Made by a program: the position numbers and the translations under genes. Shown one piece after another: positions 17,801 to 26,653 of a stretch of 64,000 bases of DNA. Origin of the DNA: G963422445 sp963422445. GTDB lineage: Bacteria > Pseudomonadota > Alphaproteobacteria > Thalassobaculales > Thalassobaculaceae. The stretch is from the NCBI GenBank assembly GCA_963422445.2, contig OY729512.2:5146001-5210000 (forward strand), read 5' to 3'. The stretch's first letter is position 1; each line of letters opens with the position of its first letter. The notes under the pieces are model-generated. The model worked only from the letters and a program-made list of their open reading frames with translations, made no database searches and was not told the origin of the DNA.

Positions 17801-18316
17801 TGGAAATCGATCCGCGCGAGCATCCTGAATCATCAGATGGAACGCTGTCATCAATCGCTCGGTCGCCGTCCGCTCGTCCAGCACAGTGAACCCCGGCGGC
17901 AAACCGGCCTCCAGCGGAAACCTTTGCAGGATGGATTGACAGAATCCATGAATTGTCTGGACACTGAGCCCGCCAGGAGTATCGAGCACAGTCGCGAACA
18001 GGCGACGGGCACGATCCAGCATCGTTTGGCTGGGCTTGGAGGCCGTCAGTTCCGTCAGTTCCCCGACCAGGACGGCATCATCCTCGACGGCCCAGGACGC
18101 CAGGCGGTCCGCGATCCGCGTCGCCATTTCCGCGGCGGCGGCCCGGGTAAAGGTCAGACACAGGATACGGCCGGGCGACGCACCGTCCAGCAGCAGGCGC
18201 AACACGCGATCCGTCAGAACCTTGGTCTTACCGGATCCTGCCGATGCCGCAACCCAGACCGAACGCTGTGGCTCGGCAGCAAGCCGCTGGCTGTCGAACG
18301 GTCCCAGATCGCTCAT
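14900..18316 (-). CDS. addA: Double-strand break repair helicase AddA
   Basis: AddA is the helicase/nuclease subunit of AddAB, which resects DNA ends and loads RecA. The 1138-aa protein has Walker A AASAGSGKT (residues 23-31), helicase motif Ia LCLTFTRAAAAEM, the DEAQDTNPEQW Walker B region, GDTKQSIFSFQRADP, the TVHGSKGLQAPIVFLPD motif, and a C-terminal RecB-type nuclease motif VFVVDFKTNRPP. The start at 18316 (MSDLGPF) overlaps the addB stop as ATGA; a start three codons earlier is possible. The downstream partner trxA is now separated by mobile DNA. Confidence 0.96.
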   Translation of the reverse strand: MSDLGPFDSQRLAAEPQRSVWVAASAGSGKTKVLTDRVLRLLLDGASPGRILCLTFTRAAAAEMATRIADRLASWAVEDDAVLVGELTELTASKPSQTMLDRARRLFATVLDTPGGLSVQTIHGFCQSILQRFPLEAGLPPGFTVLDERTATERLMTAFHLMIQDARADRFPGLPEALSELSARSMETALAPLIGDFLAERGKLRKAVSVAGGLAALESCIRERHGIRAGETDRSIRADACLPDTPEMRDAVEALSKGNSTDKARAAKIEQWLDNPTLEGEGYSIYRSVFLTNAGTVRNVLATKAAERHMPKLWKVLTGEAALLAHIEARRKAFAAASRTIALVRVASHVLDIYETGNRRHGFVDFDNLILAVRDLLTRPGIAPWVLFKLDGGIDHILIDEAQDTNPEQWQIVEAITGDFFSGAGGADARGASDRTVFAVGDTKQSIFSFQRADPQGFLERQKFFGMRVTEAGKDWSDVRLDMSFRSTQAVLEAVDAVFNTDLARDGVVADGTLHHLCFREGQAGRVEIWAPEESDDDGDADWAPPVRQRPRRDPVLRLAQRIAEQIRNWLDDGNILEARGRPIRPSDIMILVRRRGTFVPELARALKDKGVDVAGVDRMVLTDQLAVMDLVALGQFLVLPEDDLTVATVLKGPLVGLSEDALYDLCHDRGNRRVWHELNARASERSEFATASAFLNTLLERTDFTRPYEMFAEILADGGRQRLLERLGPEAADPLDEFLIQALAYEQVHVPSLQGFLHWLAASEFEVKRDLETGGSSQVRIMTVHGSKGLQAPIVFLPDAMQVPRGTDPLLWTAADDGSEIPIWLANKDSDDLASAEAREMADNKRNEEYRRLLYVGMTRAEDRLYVAGWRNRRQDRAAVPWHDMVWDGLRSVAEVKRDRLVLSNSQTAAPRSVAQADSRPAALPALPDWARTPARADQRSARPLRPSRPDDDPPVRSPFESGDSRRFLRGRIIHYLLQWLPQVSVDERLDAARGYLARPLHDLAPEEQAQYADEVMVLIGDERFADLFSPAAIAEVPIVGMIGEGAEAVVVSGQIDRLLVRDHEVFVVDFKTNRPPPDRVEKVSKVYLRQMAIYRDLLCSLYPDRAVRCALLWTDDPSLMDLPDRFLDELSLQARG

Positions 18317-21312
18317 GAAGACCATTCCTTGATCCGGGCGAGATGACCGAAATCATCGAAGTTCGGAATACGATCGGGAAAGGGAACCGCCAGATAGGGG
18401 GTTTTGTCGTCATCGAAAACCGCAATCAGGTCGCGCAGCATGGATTCGGCGCCGCCGATCAGGTCGTCGGCATCCGATATGCCACGGCGTTTGCCCGCCG
18501 GGTCGCGGCCGGACAGTTCCCAATATTCGAGGCTGCCACACCGTCCCGGCGCTATGCCCGCGAAGCCGCCGTGCCGAAGAATGACGCCTTCGAGCGGCAG
18601 TTGCGGCGCCCATCCCGCAATGACCTGTTTCGTACTCGGCGCGCTGCCTGTCTTGTAGTCGATGATCGTCCAGACGTTGTCGTCGTTCAGGTCGAGCCGG
18701 TCGGCGATGGCTCGCAGTGTCACGGCGCCGGCCGGCCCGTCAATGCTGATCGTGCCCCTCACTTCGCTAAGGGTGCTGCGTATGGTGCCCGATCTGGCCG
18801 TATCGATATCGACAAACCATCCCGCGATCCGTTCGAAACGAGGCCACCAAAAGGCCCAGACCGCCGGATCTTCCAGGGCCCCGCCGAAGGCTTGACGACC
18901 GTATTCCAGCAGAACGGCCAAGCGTTCATGGTAATCGCCGGACGGCGGTTCGCGGACGAAATGGTCAAGGGCCTCGTGGATAAAAGTCCCCCGCTCCGCG
19001 GCCCCCAATTCCTTGTCAAGCGGATCGAGAGGACGAAGGTCAAGGATACGCCTCGCGTAAATCGCATAGGGATTTCGTTGCCAGGTCGCGATCTCGGTTA
19101 CCGAAAACGACCGCGGCCGGGCCGCCACGGGCGGACAGGGTTTCGGCGGTCTCCGCGGTTCTTGACGCCGCGCGGCGTCAAGCGCCGCCTGCCAGCCACG
19201 CCACCGGGTACCTGCGGCGTCAAGACAATCTTCAAGACCCAGCGCTTCCGCGACCGCGGAGATCCTGAGCAGCCAGCGCGACGGGACTGCCGGGGTTCCG
19301 TCGACCCGTTCGGACCGCGTGATGAACACTTCCGGCGATCCGCATGCCTGCATGAAATCATGCGCTGACTGCCCGATCCGGATTTCCGGCAGCGGGAGCC
19401 CGAGTTGCAGGCGCATCGGCCGATTAAGCCACGGGTCAACCGCTGGTTCGCCCGGCCAACTGCCTTCGTTGAGACTGCCGAGAACAATCCGGTCATAGCC
19501 CTGAAGGCGCCCTTCCAGAGGACTGAGAATAGCAAGGCGTCCGTAGGTTCCGAAGCGCGGTCGAAACACCATGCCCGAGATCAGGGCGTCAAACATTGCC
19601 AAATAGTCACGTCCGTTCAACGCTGGCCAATCACGGCAAACCGCGAACAGATCCGCGAAAAAAGCAGCGGCCTGGGTGCCGCTATCCCCGGCCCAAAAAC
19701 GATCCGTCTTGCCGGCCTTGTCGGCGGTGAGCAATTCAACCAGCCGATAATGGATCAACAACAGATCCTGCAGTGTGATCGACGGGTTTTCCAACGCCTG
19801 TTCGAATGCCCGGAACGCAGCCGCAAACGGTTCAAGCCAACCGGCGAGATCCTTGCGGCTTTGTACCACTCGGTCATCCGCATCACCGGCGGCCGCCAAA
19901 GCTGCCAGAAGACCATCGATGCCCGCCGGCGGCCGCGGACCGCGATACAGTATCCGTTCGAGACGCCTGACCTTGCTCCGAAACGACCCTGGATCCTCTC
20001 CACCGCTGGCCAGCGGATGCTTCAATGCCGTGAGCAGCGAGACCGGCGCGAGGCCGTCAGCGACAGCCGCGCCGATCAGCCGCCAAAGCGCCAGTGGTGG
20101 AGTATCGCCAAGCGGTTGTCCAGCCGAGTCATCGATCTCGATGTCCCAACGGCGTAACTCTGCCTTGACGCGGCGCCCGAGGGCTCGATCCGGGGTAATC
20201 AATGCCGCTGTCCGCCCTTCGACCTCCTGCGCTTCCCGGAGCATCAACGCGATCACGCCCGCCTCTTCCTGCAAGGTCGGGCAAGTCACGATTGCAAGAC
20301 CCTCAAGATCCTCACGCCGGACCATGTCGGGCGACAATGCGCGCCACCGTTCGGTCGTCGAGGCTGGCCGCATCGCCTCGGAAAGCAAACGCATGCGGGC
20401 ATCGACCGCCGAGGATCGATCCGCCCCCGGCCATTCGGTGACATCGTCACGTGCCAGTTCGAGAAGATCGAGAAGCCGGGCCAGCGCGTTTTGTGGGTGG
20501 GTCGGATCGGCGGCAACCTGGGCCCAGCTTTCGTCATCAAGCATGCGGTCGATACCGGGCAGAACTACCGCGCCCTGCGGCAAGCTGCTGACCACCTGCA
20601 TCAGCGCTGCCGTTGCCGGTACGGTTCCGGTCGAACCGGCAACCGTCACGGCATGAGTCGGCGGATTGCGGGACCACCGCTCCGCCAGATCCTCCAGGAT
20701 GCGGTCACGGCGGACACCGGGATCGACCGCACCTTCGTCTTCCAAGACAGCTGGCCAGTACTCCGAGACGATCTTCAGAAAGCTGAGCGTGATCTGCCAG
20801 TGCCCGGCATGCTCTTCCGGAACCAGATCTGACAGCTGATCAAACGAAATTCGCGCGGTTTGCATCTGATCAAGCAACCGCGCGAGGTCGGCCGCCAGCC
20901 GCACCGCCTGATCCGTTGTCACTTCGGCTTCACTGGTAAGATCACGGTTTTGTTCGAGATAGCTGATAACCAGGCGGGTCAGCAGCAACACGCGGCGTAG
21001 ATATGATATTGCTGGCGGGCTGCGGTCGCCCATATCCGCATCGAGCGCAGTCAGGCTTTCGCCGAAGGGTTCATCTTCGTCGACATCGCCAACGGCCCGG
21101 ATTTCCGGCAAGAGCATCGCATGACCGTCACCAAGACGCAGGAACGCCTCCGCCACGACCCGGGCGGCGCGACGATGTGGCACAAGAACGATACCCTGGC
21201 TCAGGCGGATCGGATCCTGTTGCGCCCGATGCCATAGTTGCCGCGCCAGTGTATCCGCAAACGGCGCATTGGCCGGGATTGAATAAACCTGCTTGCCACC
21301 GGGCCCGGCCAT
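18313..21312 (-). CDS. addB: Double-strand break repair protein AddB
   Basis: AddB is the second nuclease subunit of AddAB and in related enzymes recognises the Chi-like signal. The 999-aa protein has the alphaproteobacterial form: an inactivated helicase-like N-terminal half (VLVPHRRAARVVAEAFL in place of a clear Walker A) and a C-terminal PD-(D/E)XK nuclease with WTIIDYKTGSAP, preceded by RGTFIHEALDHFV. Its start overlaps the murU stop (TGATG) and its stop overlaps the addA start, so the five genes tsaE-amgK-murU-addB-addA form one coupled operon. Confidence 0.94.
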   Translation of the reverse strand: MAGPGGKQVYSIPANAPFADTLARQLWHRAQQDPIRLSQGIVLVPHRRAARVVAEAFLRLGDGHAMLLPEIRAVGDVDEDEPFGESLTALDADMGDRSPPAISYLRRVLLLTRLVISYLEQNRDLTSEAEVTTDQAVRLAADLARLLDQMQTARISFDQLSDLVPEEHAGHWQITLSFLKIVSEYWPAVLEDEGAVDPGVRRDRILEDLAERWSRNPPTHAVTVAGSTGTVPATAALMQVVSSLPQGAVVLPGIDRMLDDESWAQVAADPTHPQNALARLLDLLELARDDVTEWPGADRSSAVDARMRLLSEAMRPASTTERWRALSPDMVRREDLEGLAIVTCPTLQEEAGVIALMLREAQEVEGRTAALITPDRALGRRVKAELRRWDIEIDDSAGQPLGDTPPLALWRLIGAAVADGLAPVSLLTALKHPLASGGEDPGSFRSKVRRLERILYRGPRPPAGIDGLLAALAAAGDADDRVVQSRKDLAGWLEPFAAAFRAFEQALENPSITLQDLLLIHYRLVELLTADKAGKTDRFWAGDSGTQAAAFFADLFAVCRDWPALNGRDYLAMFDALISGMVFRPRFGTYGRLAILSPLEGRLQGYDRIVLGSLNEGSWPGEPAVDPWLNRPMRLQLGLPLPEIRIGQSAHDFMQACGSPEVFITRSERVDGTPAVPSRWLLRISAVAEALGLEDCLDAAGTRWRGWQAALDAARRQEPRRPPKPCPPVAARPRSFSVTEIATWQRNPYAIYARRILDLRPLDPLDKELGAAERGTFIHEALDHFVREPPSGDYHERLAVLLEYGRQAFGGALEDPAVWAFWWPRFERIAGWFVDIDTARSGTIRSTLSEVRGTISIDGPAGAVTLRAIADRLDLNDDNVWTIIDYKTGSAPSTKQVIAGWAPQLPLEGVILRHGGFAGIAPGRCGSLEYWELSGRDPAGKRRGISDADDLIGGAESMLRDLIAVFDDDKTPYLAVPFPDRIPNFDDFGHLARIKEWSS

Positions 21313-22076
21313 CAGAAGAACGGCACGTCGGGCGCGTGACCATTCGCGAACCGGGCGCGGGCATTCTCGAGGTCGGCCGGCGTACTCAGGTGATACCAGA
21401 GACCGTCATGCGAAACACCGAACAGCCGTTCAGCCTCAATCGCCCGGTCGTAAGCCCAGTTCAACGAAAACGCGCCCTCCGGAGCGCCATCGAGAGCGGA
21501 CGGGGCAATGATCGACAGCCCCATATAGGCGTAGGGACTGACGGTCGCCTCGTTCCGCCGTTCCAGCCGGCCCTCCTGATCCATGGTGAAATCGCCACGA
21601 CCGTCATAATTCGTGACCCGCACCAGTGGAGCAAGCATGAGCAGAATGTTCATCCGCTCGGAATCCCATGCTTCGGCCAGCCGCAACAGCGAGGATTTCA
21701 TGCCATCAACCCAGACGCTGTCACCGTTGAGCACAAAAAACGGCTCCGGTCCCAGCAGATCCAGTGCCTTGACGACGCCGCCACCGGTCTCGAGCGGCTC
21801 GTCCTCCAGCGAAAGTTTGATACGATCGTCACCGGTTGCCTCCACATGCGCGATGACACGTTCTTTCAGATAGGCGGTGTTGACGATCACCCGTTCCACC
21901 CCAGCCTCGAACAGGCGGTCAACGATCAGATCAAGAACCGGCCTGCCGCCAATTTCCAGCAACGGCTTCGGAATCCGCTCGGTCAATGGCAACATCCGCC
22001 GACCGAGGCCGGCGACAAGAATCATGGCTCGTTTCGGCACCGTACCGGTGCGCGCGGGAAGTCCGGTCAACAACAT
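21312..22076 (-). CDS. murU: N-acetylmuramate alpha-1-phosphate uridylyltransferase
   Basis: MurU converts MurNAc-1-phosphate to UDP-MurNAc in the cell-wall recycling route that bypasses early, fosfomycin-sensitive peptidoglycan steps. The 254-aa nucleotidyltransferase begins its core with MILVAGLGRRMLPLTERIPKP, the sugar-phosphate nucleotidyltransferase signature, and has LNGDSVWVDG and ETGGGVVKAL. The start MLLTGLPARTG overlaps the amgK stop; a longer form reaching 22118 would overlap amgK further and is less likely. It is paired with the kinase AmgK, as in Pseudomonas and Caulobacter. Confidence 0.9.
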   Translation of the reverse strand: MLLTGLPARTGTVPKRAMILVAGLGRRMLPLTERIPKPLLEIGGRPVLDLIVDRLFEAGVERVIVNTAYLKERVIAHVEATGDDRIKLSLEDEPLETGGGVVKALDLLGPEPFFVLNGDSVWVDGMKSSLLRLAEAWDSERMNILLMLAPLVRVTNYDGRGDFTMDQEGRLERRNEATVSPYAYMGLSIIAPSALDGAPEGAFSLNWAYDRAIEAERLFGVSHDGLWYHLSTPADLENARARFANGHAPDVPFF

Positions 22077-23137
22077 CAGGCGTGAAGGCCTCCTCCAGGT
22101 CGTGGCGTACAACGCCATTCAGGCGGCACATGACAATCGACCCAGTCACAAACCGGTTCGAGACCGGGTGCCGCAAGGTCCGTAATACTGTGATTCCACA
22201 GCCTTGGTATATGGGCCAGATACTGGTGATTGCCGTAGAGGACCGACTGACGGGTAAAAATCCCGAACACTTTCAAGGCACGCTGTGCCCCGAGCGCATG
22301 ATAAGATGTCATGAAGGCATCCTGATCGACCGTATCGGTCATGGAGGTGAAATAGCGCAACAGCATGGCGTCAACCAGGGGCGAATCGATGTCACGCCGC
22401 GAATCCTGCAGCAAGGAGACGACATCGTAGCTTGCCGGACCAATCACGGCATCCTGAAAGTCCAGCAACCCGCACGCGCCAAGGTCGTCACGGCCGTCGA
22501 GCACCATGAGATTATCAACGTGATAATCACGCAACACCAGGGTCGCCGGAGCCTGTCGAATGGCCGGAAAACAGGCATTCCAAGCATCAATGTAGTCAGT
22601 TCTCGCCTGCGTGGTGATCTTGAGACCAAGACCAGGACCAAGATACCAGTCAACAAACATCAAGGCTTCCGCCAGCAACTTGTCGTCGCTGTAGGCCGGT
22701 ATATCGGCCGACCAGACCCCGAAATCACGACGATGAAGATCAATCAGCACATCGGTTGCGAGTTGATAGAGCGCATGTTCGTCGGCACCCGCCGAAAGTG
22801 CCCGGGTGTAGGTGGTATCCCCAAAATCGTCGAGCAGAAGGAAGCCATTTGCGATATCGGCGCAATGCACCTGGGGTACACTGTAACCGCATTCGTCGAG
22901 CAGGCCGGATATCCTGATGAAAGGCTTGACATCTTCATGATCGGGCGGTGCATCCATGATCAGAGCTGCCTTGTCGCCGCCAACCCTGAAATAGCGTCGG
23001 AACGAGCAATCATTGATGAGCGGCGACAATTCGGCGTCGGCGTACCCGCAACGCGCCAAGAATCCTGCGAGAAGTTGGCGCCGGCCGACATCCTCCGCAT
23101 TCAACCCTCGTATCACAGCCCCTCCGCCACCCCGCAA
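22076..23137 (-). CDS. amgK: N-acetylmuramate/N-acetylglucosamine kinase
   Basis: AmgK phosphorylates MurNAc and GlcNAc at the anomeric position, feeding MurU. The 353-aa protein has the aminoglycoside-phosphotransferase fold: FRRYFRV in the N-lobe, FLLLDDFGDTTY hinge region, the catalytic loop LRDYHVDNLM (an HxDxxxxN variant) and the metal-binding GLLDFQDAVIGPASYD. The start overlaps the end of tsaE by about 25 bp; a later start is possible because the first 12 residues are not conserved-looking. Confidence 0.9.
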   Translation of the reverse strand: MRGGGGAVIRGLNAEDVGRRQLLAGFLARCGYADAELSPLINDCSFRRYFRVGGDKAALIMDAPPDHEDVKPFIRISGLLDECGYSVPQVHCADIANGFLLLDDFGDTTYTRALSAGADEHALYQLATDVLIDLHRRDFGVWSADIPAYSDDKLLAEALMFVDWYLGPGLGLKITTQARTDYIDAWNACFPAIRQAPATLVLRDYHVDNLMVLDGRDDLGACGLLDFQDAVIGPASYDVVSLLQDSRRDIDSPLVDAMLLRYFTSMTDTVDQDAFMTSYHALGAQRALKVFGIFTRQSVLYGNHQYLAHIPRLWNHSITDLAAPGLEPVCDWVDCHVPPEWRCTPRPGGGLHA

Positions 23138-23619
23138 TCCGTCAGCCGTTCAGCCCATTCCGGGTCGCCATGCAGTTCGATCAGGCGTGCGTCGGGATTG
23201 TCGCAAAGCGAAAACATGATTTCGAGCCTCTTGCCGGAAAACAGGCCTGGTACGCGATCTGACCATTCGACAAGCATGACGCCGTCGGCGAGCGCGTCCT
23301 CGAACCCGAGTTCCATGATTTCGCCCGGATCGTTGATCCGGTAAAGGTCGACATGGCAAATTGTCGAAAAGGCTCCCTCAACAAGGACATCATAGGTCTG
23401 GACGATCGTGAATGTCGGGCTCGGGACCACCTGATCCGGCGTCGTCAGCGCGCGAATGAAGGCGCGAGCGAAGCTGCTCTTGCCGGCGCCAAGGTCTCCG
23501 ATCAGGCAAAAAATGTCGCCACGCCGGGCGTGCCAGGCAAGGGAGGCGGCACAACATGCGGTTTTCGCTTCGCTGCCGAGTTCACATGTCGTGATGCATG
23601 ACAGCGCAGCCGTCATCAT
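23113..23619 (-). CDS. tsaE: tRNA threonylcarbamoyladenosine biosynthesis ATPase TsaE
   Basis: TsaE is the ATPase partner of TsaB-TsaD in making t6A37 of ANN-decoding tRNAs. The 168-aa protein has Walker A GDLGAGKS (residues 41-48), SPTFTIVQTY, HVDLYRI and LVEWSDRVPG, all family motifs. The start MMTAALSC at 23619 is preceded by a GGGAGAG ribosome-binding site; an in-frame extension to 23886 is unlike the family and is rejected. First gene of the tsaE-amgK-murU-addB-addA operon. Confidence 0.94.
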   Translation of the reverse strand: MMTAALSCITTCELGSEAKTACCAASLAWHARRGDIFCLIGDLGAGKSSFARAFIRALTTPDQVVPSPTFTIVQTYDVLVEGAFSTICHVDLYRINDPGEIMELGFEDALADGVMLVEWSDRVPGLFSGKRLEIMFSLCDNPDARLIELHGDPEWAERLTDCGVAEGL

Positions 23620-24382
23620 GCTCTCTCCCTCGCAAGACCTTTTGCATACGGTTACATGGCATCTGTTCCGCAAGCACCGGGGCACAAGCACTCGAATCGA
23701 GCGTCGGGCCGGATCTCTGAAATGTCCGCGCGGTCCTTTCCGGATCGAGGCCGCATGGGTCAATGACCGAGACTTCGACACGATCATCGATTTCCGTCCC
23801 CAGGGCAAGATCCCGTCGGCCGGCCGCCCGTCGAAAGATCCGCGCCATAATCCGATACCAGCCATGTTGCGAAACATGATCGCCACGATAATGTCGAGGG
23901 CAGCGCGTCAGCCACCCCCGGACGATGTCAGGGCCTCATGATGCCAGTCCCGTGACGCCGAACTCTGTTTTGCCTCAGCTTCGATTTCGAACCAGTTTTC
24001 CTTCATCACGCGCATGATCTCGCAACCCCCAGATTTATGGTTCCAAACACACCATCTCAAGTTTTTCGAAACCGCCGGACGGTGATATCGACTCGATTTC
24101 CTGCCTTACATGAAAATATTCCTTATATTGACTGTCAGATCATAACCTTACCATATTTTGTGATATTGGTGGGTCCTGATGTCACAGGACTTGATACCAT
24201 AAGTTCATTAACGCCGTGGTGCGGTTCCTTTGCGATTTCCTATCGGGACGCCACACATCGCGCACAGAGACGGCATCGCCCCGCATGCCGCCGGCTGACC
24301 GGGATCGGCCAGACCGAACAAGGCAATGTCGCCTTCGTGAATTTACCGGTAATCTTGGCCGGTTGCAGCAAGGAGTCCCATC
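23620..24382. other. Divergent intergenic region (tsaE / DMFase-like)
   Basis: About 760 bp between divergent genes, presumably holding both promoters. Around 24040-24240 the DNA is more AT-rich than its surroundings. Open frames here are short and match nothing recognised. The DMFase-like gene is preceded by AAGGAG at about 24370. Confidence 0.4.
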
Positions 24383-26590
24383 ATGCCCCGTATTCCCATC
24401 ACCGGTTACGCGAACCGTTTCTCGCTTTCACCGGGAGAAACCATCAACTTCAAGGTCTCCAGCGTCTCGGCCGAACCCTATTCCGCCCGGCTCGTACGGG
24501 TGATTTCCGGTGACCCGAATCCGGACGGTCCCGGGATCATCGAAGAGGATGTCGAAGCGGTGTTCACGGGTGTCTATCCGTCACGCTATCAGTATTCAAG
24601 CCTGGGCTCATGCATGACGACAGCCCCTGCTCCAGCCCTGAACCGGATTCAAGACTTCACCATCGGCGCCACCATCTGGCCGACGACGCCACATCGTGGC
24701 GAACAGGCAATCATCGGACGCTTCGACCCCGTCGCCGGCAACGGTTATGCCCTTGTGATCGGGTCCGGCGGCGCCGCCGTCCTGCTTGGCCACGGCGGCA
24801 AGATCACCCGGATCGAAACCGGGAAACAGCTGGTTGCGCGGCGTTGGTACCGGGTATGGGCCTGCTACGACTCTGCCGCTGGCACTGTGCGGCTGCGTCA
24901 GCAACCGGTCAAGCCGCGATTCGATGCCGACGATGCTGCGACCGTGGAACGCGCATCCTGCCCGCCGCCGCACGATCCTGCCGACCTGCCGCTGATCGTG
25001 GCTGCCTTGGGCGGCGCCCGGACGTCGCGGCACTACAACGGCAAGATCGAACGCCCCTTCATCACGGCGGCCAGCCAGAACGACAACGAGGCTCTCGCGA
25101 TTGCCGCCGGCGCAGCGCATGGAGATCTTGTCGCGGCCTGGGATTTCGCCAGCGACATGGCAACGGCCAATGTCCCGGATACCGGTCCGGACGGTCTGCA
25201 CGGCACATTGATCAATCTGCCCGCTCGCGCCATGACCAGTTCATCCTGGAATGGCAGCGCTTTCGACTGGACTGCCGCACCGGATCAATACGCAGCGATC
25301 CATTTCCATGATGATGATCTTTATGACTGCGGCTGGGACACCGATTTCAGTTTCAAGGTTCCGGAAAGCTTTAAAAGTGGCATTTACGCTGCGCGACTGC
25401 GGACCAGCGATGGCGACGAGGAGATGATCCCGTTCTTCGTGACAGCCCCTCGCGCGAAACCGCAATCGCGGATCTGCGTCCTCATCCCGAGCTACACCTA
25501 TACGGTCTATGCCAATATCGCGCGCGGTAACACGAATGCGGCAATGCAGCAGCGGAAAGAAGCATGGAACACACAGTTCCATACCACCGATGACCACCGG
25601 CAGTTCGGGCTCTCGACCTACAATTTCCACTCCGACGGCAGCGGTATCAGCTACTCATCGCGCCGTCGACCGATCATCACCATGCGCTCGGGTTTCATCT
25701 CATATCCGGATGTCCGCGGCTCCGGTTGCCGGCATTTCGCAGCTGACGGTCATCTGTGGACATGGCTGGAGAAGAAAGGCCACGAGTTCGATGTCATTAC
25801 CGACGATGAACTTCATGCCTGGGGTCATGAGGCGATCGCCGGCTACAATCTTGTGATGACCTGTTCGCATCCAGAATACCACACGCCGAACTCGCTCGAC
25901 ACCCTGCAGGACTATGTCGATAACGGTGGCCGGCTGATGTATCTCGGCGGCAATGGCTTCTACTGGAAGGTTGCCGTCAGCGACGGCTGGCCCGACGCCG
26001 TGGAAATCCGCCGTGGCGAAGGCGGAATTCGCGCCTGGGCTGCGGAACCCGGCGAATACTACAATGCATTCGACGGCACCTATGGCGGGCTGTGGCGCCG
26101 CAATGGCCGGCCGCCGCAACTGCTTGCCGGAGTCGGGTTTTCGTCTCAGGGGGACCATGACGGCGGCCCTTATGTGCGGTCTGAAGCCTCCCGCGATCCG
26201 GACCATGCCTGGATTTTCGAGGGCATCGAAGGCGATCTGATCGGCGATTTCGGACTGTCGGGCGGCGGCGCAGCCGGCTTCGAACTGGACCGCGCCGATA
26301 GCGGCCTCGGCACGCCGCGGAATGCTGTCGTACTTGCGAGTTCAAGCAACCATGGCGACAGTTTCGTGCTCGTGCCCGAAGATATTCTGACCCATCACGA
26401 CACTTGGCCGCGCAAACCGGTCGAAGAGCTTATCCGGGCCGACATCGTGTATTTCGAGACACCGAAGGGTGGCGCGGTTTTCTCGGTCGGCTCGATAACT
26501 TTCTGTGGCAGCCTACCAGTCAACGACTGTGACAATGACATCTCGATAATGACCGACAATGTCGTGCGGCGGTTTCTCGGCAACGCGTAA
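24383..26590 (+). CDS. N,N-dimethylformamidase beta-subunit-like protein
   Basis: The 735-aa protein is close in length and layout to the large subunit of bacterial dimethylformamidase, an iron-dependent amidohydrolase. It has an N-terminal beta domain, a LamG-like beta-sandwich region (about residues 85-230, with DFTIGATIWPTTP and GKIERPFITAASQ) and a C-terminal domain (from about 365, ICVLIPSYTYTVYAN) resembling a class I glutamine-amidotransferase-like fold with CSHPEYHTPN and YVDNGGRLMYLGGNGFYW. No small alpha-subunit gene is visible nearby, as is common for the wider family, so the real substrate is uncertain. It heads an amide-catabolism region and faces hydantoinase genes convergently. 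Confidence 0.82.
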   Translation: MPRIPITGYANRFSLSPGETINFKVSSVSAEPYSARLVRVISGDPNPDGPGIIEEDVEAVFTGVYPSRYQYSSLGSCMTTAPAPALNRIQDFTIGATIWPTTPHRGEQAIIGRFDPVAGNGYALVIGSGGAAVLLGHGGKITRIETGKQLVARRWYRVWACYDSAAGTVRLRQQPVKPRFDADDAATVERASCPPPHDPADLPLIVAALGGARTSRHYNGKIERPFITAASQNDNEALAIAAGAAHGDLVAAWDFASDMATANVPDTGPDGLHGTLINLPARAMTSSSWNGSAFDWTAAPDQYAAIHFHDDDLYDCGWDTDFSFKVPESFKSGIYAARLRTSDGDEEMIPFFVTAPRAKPQSRICVLIPSYTYTVYANIARGNTNAAMQQRKEAWNTQFHTTDDHRQFGLSTYNFHSDGSGISYSSRRRPIITMRSGFISYPDVRGSGCRHFAADGHLWTWLEKKGHEFDVITDDELHAWGHEAIAGYNLVMTCSHPEYHTPNSLDTLQDYVDNGGRLMYLGGNGFYWKVAVSDGWPDAVEIRRGEGGIRAWAAEPGEYYNAFDGTYGGLWRRNGRPPQLLAGVGFSSQGDHDGGPYVRSEASRDPDHAWIFEGIEGDLIGDFGLSGGGAAGFELDRADSGLGTPRNAVVLASSSNHGDSFVLVPEDILTHHDTWPRKPVEELIRADIVYFETPKGGAVFSVGSITFCGSLPVNDCDNDISIMTDNVVRRFLGNA

Positions 26591-26607
26591 CGGGGATCCG
26601 GTCACGA

Positions 26608-26629
26608 GGCCCGCCATTAGAGTCGGGCC
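26608..26629. other. Weak bidirectional hairpin between convergent genes
   Basis: GGCCCG and CGGGCC pair across a 10-nt loop between the DMFase-like and hydantoinase B genes. No T-run follows on either strand, so terminator activity is doubtful. Confidence 0.2.
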
Positions 26630-26653
26630 AGTCCGCCATGTGGGAAAGGTCGG

